From NCBI GenBank assembly GCA_030063045.1, contig JAQSEB010000220.1, positions 35,303 to 99,302 on the forward strand: a DNA stretch of 64,000 nt, written 5' to 3'. Positions 36,401 through 48,400 of this stretch are shown piece after piece. Under the pieces are notes generated by a model that saw only the letters and a list, made by a program, of their open reading frames with translations, was not told where the DNA came from and ran no database searches. Positions within the stretch are counted from its first letter, which is position 1. The number at the start of each line of letters is the position of its first letter. The position numbers and the translations under genes are program-made. This DNA comes from Pratylenchus scribneri. Its lineage: Eukaryota > Nematoda > Chromadorea > Rhabditida > Pratylenchidae.

Positions 36401-39400
36401 GACCGTTGCACAAAATACAGCACACTCGAACAAAGAAAGGAGATAGTCAAAGCCAAAAATCTCTGTTGGCGCTGTCTTCACAATGGACACATTTCTGGCA
36501 ATTGTCCGCGGCCTGCGACCTGCTTCAAATGCAAGGCGAGCCATCCAACCGCTCTCTGCCCAAAAACCATTCAACATGCCGCACCAACTCTGGAAACACA
36601 AACAGAGGCACAATACGATTCAATTTCGTCAAGTGAAAAGTCCACACAATGTGCTTGCTGCAATCATGCCAAGCCAAAAGAGCCAGAAAATCATGACCAG
36701 GTACTCCTATCAAGTGAGAAGCCAACAAAAGCCCTCCTCATGACAACGGAGGCAACAATTTTCAATCCGGCTAATCCCCGGCAATCTATGATAGCTTCAG
36801 TCTTCATAGACAATGGATCACAACGCTCATTCATTTCGGCCCGAGCTGCCGAACAACTTCAATTGGAAGCAATTGAAAAAGAGGAATGTTACCTCAGTTC
36901 ATTCGGTGATCCAAATGCGAAACGCTATTTGAGCGATCGCGTCAAAATTGGACTCTTGTGCGACGGTGGTGAAAAAATGATTTTCACCTTAAACAAAATG
37001 AAATTCATTGTCAACAAAATGCCAATCGTGGCCCTCAGCTCGATCGAAGAAGATCAGCTTCGCAAGAAACGACTTCCACTTCCCCAAGACATGAGGGAAC
37101 CCGACTTAATGCTTGGAATTGATCATTTCAACGATTTATATATCAATCCAATTGAGAAGCTACCAAGCGGCTTCACACTGAGTCAATCTCGACTGGGCAA
37201 GATTCTCAGTGGTTCCGGCAAAACCGGACGAATCAAAAAATCAACAGCAATCTACTCAAATACTGAAAATCCGCAAATTATGTTCTGCGGTGCTGTCCTT
37301 TATGACAGTGATAGGCCAGGTGATCCAGACCCATCCTCCGAATGCGATTGGAGCAGTGAATCTGAAGAAAGTGACTCAGATTCCGATCATCAACCAAGGC
37401 CATCTCAACCAATGCCAAGGCCTGCGAATGAAATTTTAAATATGTCCAAATCAAAACCAGTTTTGCCTGCTTATGTTAAACAATGGACTTCCTCTGATTC
37501 GGATTCAGATTCTGAATCATCCGATTCCGATGAAATTCCACGACGGCGAATCAGAAAGTCGCCACCATGTTCAACAAAACAATACCGCATTCAAATTCCA
37601 ATGCCCATTCGCAATTGCCATTGCCGATGTATGGAATTCCGGCAAATTGGCAAAGAACTCACTTGTATCTGTGCTTATCTCCGCAAAAGCTCGCCATGCA
37701 CCTGCAATCCTGAAGGCGAAAAACGAATTCAATTAAAACCATGGGGACGATGCAAACCCAAATCCGAATCGGAATCCGATTCTACCGATTCTGAAACCGA
37801 GGAGAAGAAGAAGCGAAAGGAACAAGTGGCATATGTTCTACAAAAGCTTGAAGTGAAACGAATCACTTCTGCACCAACAATTGAGCCCAATCAAAAAGAT
37901 GACACAAAATCTGCCATCATCACCGAAGAAGAATTGGCACTCGATGACAAAATGGCTCAATACTTCAGTCTCCAAGCAATCGGTTTGGATGACGCCACAG
38001 AAGCAGTCGATCAAGATGAGGTCATGCGAAATTTCAAACGAAATTTGACTTTCATCGATGGGCGCTATCAAGTTGCCCTCCCCTGGAACCATCGCATCAG
38101 CGAATTGCCAACAAATTATCGACAAGCCCGAAGTCGATTAATCGGCACATTGCGGAAACTCCGCTCTCTCAATTTGATCGATGCTTACCAAGCCATTCTC
38201 ACTGACCAACTCGAAAAAGGAGTCATCGAAATTGTGGCTGACCCCAAAACTGCTATGGGTCCAGCCCACTATCTTCCACATCGAGCCGTCATTCGGGCTG
38301 ACAAAGCAACAACAAAAGTTCGCATTGTCATGGATGCCAGTGCAAGGCCAAAATCTGTGCCAAATGCACCTTCACTCAACGATTGTTTGCATACAGGACC
38401 ACTCCTGCTTAAGGAATTAGCTGGAATCCTCCTTCGCTTCCGTCAAATGAAACGAGTGCTCCTTGGAGACATCGAAAAAGCCTTTCTTCAATTAGGCGTT
38501 CGACTCCAAGATCGCGATGCAACGCGATTCCTGTGGATTAAAAATCCGCAAGATGCCAATTTGGATCAGGAGAATCTAGATTTTTTAATCTATCGATTCT
38601 GCCGTGTATCCTTTGGCTTGACGGTTAGTCCATTTCTTCTCAACGCAACCGTCAGAGAGCACTTGCAATTGTCTGATTCTAATTTGGCACAAAGAATCCT
38701 CGATAATCTATATGTCGACAATATTATGGTCTCAATCAACGAAAAAGAAGACATGGTCGAAAAGGCCAAAGAAGTGCAATCAATTTTCAACACTGGTGGC
38801 ATGCACATCCAGGAATTCTTTTCAAGCGAAGATGGTGAATTGTTCTTTTCTGATCTGCCAAAAAATTGGTTGGCAGAAAACTCACAAACAACCAAAGTAC
38901 TCGGAATCAAATGGGACGCCTGTTCAAATCAAATTGAATTTGAATTTCCAAAATTCAACGGAAAATTCACTAAACGGAATGTACTTTCTGTCATTGCGCA
39001 AGTATACGATCCATTGGGTCTCATTTCACCATGCCTAATCAAGGCAAAGCAATTTTTGCGCACCTTGCATCAAGCAAATCTTCATTGGGATGCAGAATTG
39101 AATGATGAAGCCAAGAATGAATGGCAATCCATTCTTGAATCATGGAATGATTACAACGATCAACCGTTCACAATCCGATTTCCACGATACATCATTAGTG
39201 ATGATCCAATCGAGTACCATTGTTTCACGGATGCCTCCGGAGTAGGCCTCGGTGTTGCCGTTTATCAAAAATGCACATCTGTGAAAACTGGCATTGGCTA
39301 CACTTCTTTGATCTTCGCCAAATCATTACTCAAACCGACCACATTGACCAGCCTAGAAGGTTCCACTCCAAAAATGGAACTTCAAGCGTTGACAATTGGC

Positions 39401-42400
39401 GTCAAAATCGTCAAATATTTGCAAACACAATTGCACTTTGATGACAGCCAAACAACATTGTGGACCGATAGCCAATGTACAATTCAAACCCTAAAACGGC
39501 ATAATAATTGTAAAAAATGTGGAACATTTGTGCACAACAGGCTCAAGAAAGTCCGCGCAAGTGGAATAATTGTCAAACATGTTGATGGCAAAGATAATCC
39601 ATCAGATTTGGCCTCGAGAGGTCTCACCCCAGCCCAATTGAATTCGAACAAACTTTGGCGAAACGGTCCTGATTGGCTGAAATTCACTCAAGAATATTGG
39701 CCAGTTCCCAAATCGATCTACACTCCTGGTGAAGAAATTCCTGCAAATGAAAATGCAGATGAAAAGTCACTTTTCGAAATGTGCCTGGCTATGACTGAAA
39801 AATCTAAATACGAATTGATCATTGATGATCAACGTTTCAGTCAATGGAAAAAAATCAAAGAAGCCACTGTCTACTTTCTACGATTTCTGAACAATATCAG
39901 CAAATCAATTGATGTCAACAAATATCCAAAATTGAAGCAAATCCGCCAGCAAATGAAAAGTGGCAAGGTTTTAACCGCTCAAGAACTCAAATTGGCAGAA
40001 TTATTCCTGATTGGAGAAGCACAAAAACAATTGCCTCCAACGGAAAGTCAAATCAGAGATTTGAGACTCTTCAAAGACGGCCCAGAAGGGTTCGAAGTAT
40101 GGAAAAGCGATGGGCGACTCGCTCAATCCGATGTTCTGGAAAGCGCTCAAAATCCTATCTTCTTACCCAATCAATCTTGGATTACCAAGCTCATTATAAT
40201 GGATTCGCATCTCCGCTGCAATCACACAAAGCACCGAATCCATCTTGGAATCTTACGTCAAAAATATTGGATTCCAAAAGGCCGGAAAACATTAGAGCAT
40301 GTAATTAATTCTCCAAAACATGGATGTTTGGAATGCAGAAAAGAAAGGCTTAAACCATATGCCTACCCAAAAGTTCCTGATCTTCCAAAGGAACGGGTCA
40401 ATCAAGTTCGACCCTTCACAAACACAGGCGTCGATTACTTTGGCCCAATGAATGTTAAAACAAATGAAGGCACTGTCAAAATCTGGGTTGCTCTCTACAC
40501 TTGCCTTGTTGTACGAGCAGTGCACTTGGAAGTTGCAGAGGATTATTCAGCTGAAGCATTCCTGCGAACTTTTCGTCGATTTGTTTCGCGCAGAGGCATC
40601 CCAACAACCATGTTCTCGGACCAAGGCACCAATTTTGTTCTTGGATCCAAAATCATCAAGCAAAATTGGACAAATGTGCTTCAATCGAATGAAGTTCAAC
40701 AGCAAATCGCCCATGAAGGCGTAAATTGGAAATTCTCGACTGCAAAAGCCCCATGGAGGGGTGGCACATGGGAACGTCTCGTTGGCGTTACCAAGAATGC
40801 ACTTCGCCGGACAATTGGCAAAAGTTTACTCACTGCGCCTGAACTTCACACTTTAATCTGCGAAATTGAAGCTTTGATCAATTCAAGGCCTTTGACATTT
40901 CAATCAGAAAGTGAACCAATTCGTGCCTTGCGTCCCATCGACTTTCTCATGCCATACAATGATGATCAAGCGGTTGCAGTAAATCTGCCATCGTTCGATG
41001 ATGATGCCGATGATGAAGATTATGTTCCTAAAGAAGACGGCAGAACCAAGATTCTGACCCAATTCAAAAAAGGACTCCAAAGAATGGACAAATTCTGGCA
41101 AATCTGGCGCAATGAATACCTTCTTTCTTTGAGGGAACGCGCCAAAGACAAATCCACAAGTGGACAATACACGCCTCAAATTGGCGATATAGTTTTGATT
41201 GAAGAGGACCATCCTCGATCTTTATGGTCGATTGGAAAAGTTCTTGACCTTTACAAAGGCAAAGACGGTCTTTGCCGAACCGCAAAAATTCAAATAAATA
41301 AAAAAGAATTTAATCGGGCAATCAATCAACTCTATAATTTAGAAATCACCAACGAACGTGAACCAATTCAACCAGAATTTGCTTGTCCTCTAATCGAAAT
41401 GACAACGCCATTCCCACATTTATCGCAAGAGATCATAAGCCGTTTAAATTATCTCGGCGAAAAACAAAGTGATCTAAACTACTTCGATGAAGACGATGAT
41501 GCCATTCCAATGGGACCTTCCCGATTGGCACCCGAATTGCAAGAAGAATGGGAATATCACTGGAGTCAAGGCGAAGCTCATTTTAATCAAGAGCTACGGG
41601 ATAGTCTCATTGCTGCTGACAATCATATGAGCAAATACCAAAATCAGCAACCATATCCACCGTGGGACCATTTATTTGAGGAATATATGGGCATAAGGAA
41701 TTTCAAACGCAAATATCCGGACGATGAAGAAGCCATTGAATTGGACTATGAAGAAGAAATAATTGAAGAAGTGCCAAAATCATTGGAAAAGGAAAGTCCA
41801 ACAAAGAAAGGAACACTTGAAGGGTTCAAAATACCTCATCTTGATGAAAGCAAACAAAAGCCAATTGAACCAAGAAAAAGTATTCTGGCACCACCGGTGG
41901 ACAATTCAAAGAAAGGACAAAGTTCATCAATGCAACCTTCGAGTTCAAAACGAAGCGCAAGGCCAATTGAAATGCCAACAAAACAACGAAAAATGGATAA
42001 ACCAAAGAATCAAGCTAATATTCGAACGCCATCACCAAGAAAAAGGCGAGTGGATTCACCAAATCGTCGATTGGAATATCGACGCGAATCCACACCAATT
42101 CGGCATCAAATTCGACGACCTCAAAGGTCAAGAAGTACAACTCCTGAACCAAAATTGCATTATTTGACTGCCGATCGAAAAAAGCCAATCATCCTTGATT
42201 ACAACATTTTGACTGAATGCAATCCGGATTCCCCTCATCATGAAGCATGTGCTCGAAATGTAACCCTCGGGCGGATTGCTCAAAAACGACTTGTGATGAA
42301 AGACTATGCCAATTGCCGAGCAGAAACTTTCATGCAAGTGCTCACATATGTCTGGCTCGCTCGTTATCAGAACCTACCTCAAAATGAAAGGCTTATGATT

Positions 42401-45400
42401 CATGAAGCAGCGACTGGACTATTGAACCGAGGACAAAAGGAAACAGCAAAATTGATGTGGGATGAAAAATGGTCAAAATTGAAGAAAAAGCCTTTTGACC
42501 AATCAAAAATTATGGAAGCACTTGAGTATTGGCTCGGTTCATGTTCAATTTTTGAAGGCATTGTGGCGGAAAATCAATACGGTTGCATCACCTACTCACC
42601 AATCGATGGCAATGAGTTGGGAGGATTCACACAGTTCATGAATGAACTGCAAACAGAGGTGAACACTGCAATTGCCATCATTCGGAATAAAAAATTTTAT
42701 GGCAACCACATATTGCATTGCGAAACAATAATCCTCGGCGACAACAACGCGGAAATCCTTCAAGGCTACATGCCAAATTCCCGCTGGTTCACCTTCGATC
42801 CTGAAACAAGAATTGACCGGAAACTCTCACTATCGCCAAAGAATGAACGCATTGTACTTTGCTTTAGTGATGAGAAAAATCTGGCGAGAAATTTGCAACC
42901 AACAATGCGAAAACTCTACAATGCCGACGTCGAAACCAATTTGATTCTCCAAGAATCCCGACAAAATCGCGAATGGTCGCGTACCAAACGTCAATGCTAC
43001 AACCTATGCCAAGAATACAATGCTGGATTCTATATTTATTCAGGAAAAGGCATCAATTTGCGCAAAATCGCAGACAAAATTCTCAGCAATGATCGACCCA
43101 CACAACGGCCCAGTCATTCACCAAGAGGATGGGGAATGCTGCGATTTGTGCCAATGTTGCTGACATTTCTTTTGCTGTTTGCAATGATCTTTTCTGCTTC
43201 AGCAACGAATGACCGGCGAAAAACTTCTCAAGGACTCTGGAAACCAATGACATTGGAGGAAATGGAAGAGCCCATTCCAAAACAAGAATTTTGGCATCTT
43301 TACCCAACTTTGTTTCCACATCTACAGAAAAGAGTGGACCCCGAAACAACAACAAAAGAGCCATATGCAGATATTCTTCACGATTTTCGTGCCAAAATGC
43401 CGGATGACCCGGAGGCCCGTGCGGAACATTCTCGCAATTATGCTCGACAATTTTGGGAAAGATACAAACAAGTAAATGATCAAGCAAATATAAATAAGCC
43501 TACTACAACTACTGAGAAACCATACAAGACAACCACAAGACGAACAACTACAAAAAGAGAAGTGGCAAGTCAAGCTACAAGCCCAGTGACTCCAACCACA
43601 ACTTCAAGAAGAACCACTACCACGGCTCGCACCACAACAATGTCAACCACAACAATCAGTCCAACGACCGTTTTTATGCAATTAATTCTGTCAAATTTCA
43701 CGACGACATCAACTCAGGCACCACAATTCATTGAACCGATTGGACAAGAGGAAGAAGTTCCCGATTACAATGCGTATAAATCACGCAAACGAATCCGCGA
43801 TGAATGGAACCCATTGTCAATGAAAGGCGATCCAGTCGTGGCCTGTTCACATCGTGGAGGAACTTTATGGCGACTTCAATTAGGGGAAAATTCGCAATTC
43901 TGTCGATCGCCCCCGAAATTGAATGCAACATGGACAAAAACGACCATTCACCTTTATGGCCCAATCATCAAACCAAAGCCGATTTTGACTGGATACCATT
44001 GTTCAGCAAAAACGATCACGGAATCATACTACACAAACTTTCTCGGAGACAGATTCATAATCGACAAAACTGAGGAAATGCTGCATATTTCTCGGAAAGA
44101 TTGCAGAAAAATGATTGATGCAAAAAAGTGCGAATTCACCAAGGAAACATTAACAGGCAGACCAAATGGAAAAGTTTGGCAAACAAATAGCATTCTGGAT
44201 GAGGAATTTCCCGGAAGATTTGCCAGCTTCTTCACCGGTGCAAAAACGAGTTCGGTAACGAACTGTTTTCTACAATTTGCATCGCTCTACTACAAACCTC
44301 ACAATATGGAACTGCTTTCGCCGATTCATTCACTGGAAGATTGTACTTATGCCAATGACTTCTGCGCACTTTCTGACAATTCAAGTCTTGTTTGGACATC
44401 GAACTGCCCAAATGGAAAGTGCAGCGGTTGCGATTTTGAATTTATTCAAATATTGCAAGGAGAATCAACCAGTACCAGTGAATATGCCGCCGCCACATTT
44501 TTATCCAACACAAGAGAACAAGCTCTAACTTTTGTGCAAAATGCCCGACAAGTTATTGCTTGCGATGGACAACAAATCAGACTTTCGGAACAAGGATTTG
44601 GAATTTTGGAAAGCGAATATCAATCAATTCGCTCTCCACGTGGCAAAAGATATGTCAATGAACAACAATTAGCAGCACAATTGACCGCCACTCAAATCTC
44701 CGCTAGTCGAGCACTGGAACAACTTTATCAAAAGGAATGCCAAAGAAATCAACGAAATGAGAACCCAACAATTCAAGCAAGGCAATTACTTCGTAACCCT
44801 TGGCTTATGGCTCGCTGGATCGGAACATCAGCATTGGAAGTTTTCTCATGTGGTCCAATTGAACTCAAAGAAATTGGTCTTCGTGCAACCACAGAATGCT
44901 TCCTCTACATACCAATCAAAGTGCGGATCCGTGGCTCAATCCGAGAAGCATTCTTGGATCCAGTTCTGCGCATTATCTCATCCAGCTCACCAGTATCTGA
45001 TTGTGGGATCTACAAAACTCATTACTTCGAAGTCAGCAAAAAAGTTTGGAAGAAAATCGACACCGAACATGGAATTGCAACCAGTCTGGACATCAGCAAT
45101 GTGCATGAACTTCAAGAAAGCCTGACTGAAAAGTTAGGTCATCATCTCAATTTGCACCCAATCATATTCCATGATTGGTCCATCAACAACAACACTGACT
45201 TTGAAATTTTCCCCCATATCGATGAATATGCCCGATTCGAAAACTGGAAGAATAATCCGGCAAAACGGATTCAAGATCGCGCCGAACAACTTGGAGCATT
45301 GCCAGGAGGCCTCAAAGGAGTGATTGCTGCAAAATTCCATGAAATTATTGCAGAAATAGTCCACAAATGGATAATTCTTTGCTGCTGCTGGTCATTCTTT

Positions 45401-48400
45401 CTCTTCCTTCGAGATTTTCTATTCCCGATCTTATTGGCCTATCTCATTGGACCAATATGCGCCACTTTTCGTGGATTAATCGGACGACAAAGCCAACAAA
45501 TCATCACACCACGACCTAAATTCTCAACTTTCTTCAAAAACAAACAACAAAAAAGGGAAGAACCAAAAAGGCAAAAACCAAAGAGGAAAACAATTGGAGA
45601 AACCGACAAATTGATTGAGGAAAGACATCCAACATTTGCATTATCACATATTCCCAGTCGATCAATGCAAACACTCACACGAACTGACGAAGAGACTGCA
45701 CCCAACACGCCCAAACCGCGACTTTCAATGAACATCGACTCGTTATCAGCTCATTTCCGACCACGTGCCCGAAGCGAAACAGATGGAAGTGTTGATATAC
45801 CGTTTGCCCGAACCCGACCAATCAGAGGACTGCCGGATAATTGACGTCGGTGGGAGTGTCGCGGAATGCGTTGGCCCAATGGATTGGGACCAAAACGGAA
45901 TGATGAAATGAAAGGAAAATATTCATATGATTAACATAAAATTCCGTATCAACCTGTCCCAATCACCCCATTCCCAATTTCCCCATTTTAGTGTCATTTG
46001 ATTCTTTCTCTCCTCCTCCACACCCATTTTGCCCATTTTACCAAATAAAATTCACGGATGTTGATTTCCCCTATAATTTCATATCAGCCAAATTCTCCCT
46101 ACAATTCTGTTTCGATTAATCTATTCCTTGCAAAACTCTGCAAAAGTCCTTTGTTTGATTCTATTTTTGCCTATAATCCTACATTCATATGACTCTTTTT
46201 TCCCTCTCAAATCAAATGTTATCGCTTTTTTGCCTATAAAGTTTCGGTTGTTCACACATCACCTGAGCAGTTTATTGCCTTTATAAACCCCCTTGAATTC
46301 TGTCATTTCACCCCTCAGTTTTACAATCGGATAAAATTTATAAAACCAAAAACACTTCAATTCAATTCAATTCAAACCAACCAAAGCCTATTTCCAATCA
46401 AATCCACAGCAAAAGTTCTCCTCAAAGACTAATTAACCTCCGAGTTAACTTAGTCTAAACCCTCACGCAACAACCGGCTCCGAACCCGGATAATATTCTG
46501 TTTGTGGAAGGCTAATCCCTGCTAACCCCCACAGAACCAAAAACGGAAAGAAGGTTTAAATGGTTTAATACCCTTTAATTTTGACCAAACCATGACAAAT
46601 TATATACCATTCAATTGTGACTTGACGATATCTATCCAATGGATATATGGTTTAAGGGTCTTGTGAAAATATTTTCACCATTTTCAGTAGTGTCAAAATG
46701 TTGACTTGACTGACTGTGACTTTTCCCAAGAAGAACGAATAAACGAATATTTTACTTTAATTTTTATCCAATTTCCAAATTATGCGAATAAATTCAATTT
46801 GTTCGGAACGAATGAATAAAGCAATGGGTCTTTTTTGAATGAGTGGAAAAAGTGAGCCCAATCGCCGTTATTTGCCTCTTTTTGAATAGAAGGAAAAATT
46901 GCCCAAAGGCGTAGGCAAAAAACGGTGATTCGGCTTACAATTCATGGATAGAAAAATGGCAAAAGGGAGGCAAAAATTTTGACATTAACAAATAAAATTA
47001 GAGAAACGATTTTGATAGTATAGGCATTGTTGGCTTTACAATTTCATTCAAAGTGATTTTTAAATTTTTCCAATTGGCAGTAAATTCGGGTACCAAGGAC
47101 AAAAGCTGGCTGCTTGTTTCAAAATCCCCTTTTCCATTATTTTTTGTAATCGTGGCATTAATTATTAATCTATCCTCAAATTTGGGACAGTCAAAAATTT
47201 CGAGAATTTCCGGGCCACCGAGCATTACATAATTTCGGTAAAAAATGCAAGTTGATGAGGCAAAAAGACATCCGGTAAATGGCCAATTATTGCCACCAGT
47301 GTAGCAAAATGTCAAACCGGGAAAATCATTCACTGGCTTCAATTCTTTTATTTTATCGCCGGGCTTAACTTTTCCACAAGAATCCTTATCAATATCACAA
47401 CTTCCAGCCAAATCACATCTTTTCTCGCTCATTGAGCCGGCAATGAATGGCCTTGTGAAAAACTTGGTTGTTTTCACACAATTGCTTTCCATTCCGTGAA
47501 TGTCCAATGTGAGTGCCCCAACTTGTCTATTGGCTTTGTCCTCAAATATTATTTCAATTGATTGTTCGTTGGCCGGAAAGTCGAGTTCCAATATTCTATC
47601 AAATAAACAAATTCTCTGCTTTTCCTTATTAACCAAACAATGTTCATCGTCTGCTGTGATCGAAGTCAATTGATTCGAGGGCATAATCAAATAATTGAAA
47701 AGCAGTATAATTACTAAAGATAATTTCATTGGACTTTGAGGCTTTGGGTTTAATGGGCTAATTGCAGCCGTCCAACTCTCATTTGACGAAGGAGGGCGCA
47801 AAAATTCAATGTTTTCTTCACGGCTTTCTCGCCTTTTTGATTTGCGGCGTTTGCATTTCCGGTAAATCCAATTCAATAAACGATATTTAATTCGGAAAAT
47901 ATGAAAAACTCCTTTCGATCCGTAAATGGTCAAACGGATTATTATCAGAATGGTGGAAAGAGAAGAATAAAATGCGATTCCAAAAATAAATATTGCAGTT
48001 TTTGATGCGCATTGGGGATTTTTCAAAATTTCAATACAAAATTCACATTTTATTATTTCGCAAATGTCTTTCCCCGGGCATTTTATGCCTTTTTCTTTTA
48101 CTAATTCCCCTTCTTTCCAAAAATTGGCGGTTACTTCAAAGTCGGCAATTAAAATTTCATTGGGTAGTGCAATAATTTCCGATTTGGGATGGGGGAAAAA
48201 TGAGCAACGGCCATTTTTAATGCAAATTTCCACACTTCCAATGTCTTGGCTGGTTTCCAAGGCCAAGCCCTCCCCATGGCAAGAAATTTTGCAAACTTTG
48301 CACTGTTGGGGATCAATTTCTTCTGGGAAGTCGTGCACTTTTGCTTTTACTTTTCCCCAGGCTTTAATAGCCACTTTGCCCTCTTCAGTAACCAAAAAAG

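Larger units (their letters stand above)
33935..46533 (+). mobile_element. Complete, very young BEL/Pao LTR retrotransposon with envelope
   Basis: Two 677-bp LTRs beginning TGTCGCGG and ending CCCCCACA flank a 12.6-kb element. The tetramer GAAC immediately precedes the 5' LTR (33931-33934) and follows the 3' LTR (46534-46537) as target duplication. A primer-binding-like site follows the 5' LTR and one continuous reading frame fills the interior. The LTRs differ at a single base by eye. The order protease, RT, RNase H, integrase and the BEL-type integrase tail place it in BEL/Pao. Confidence 0.95.
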
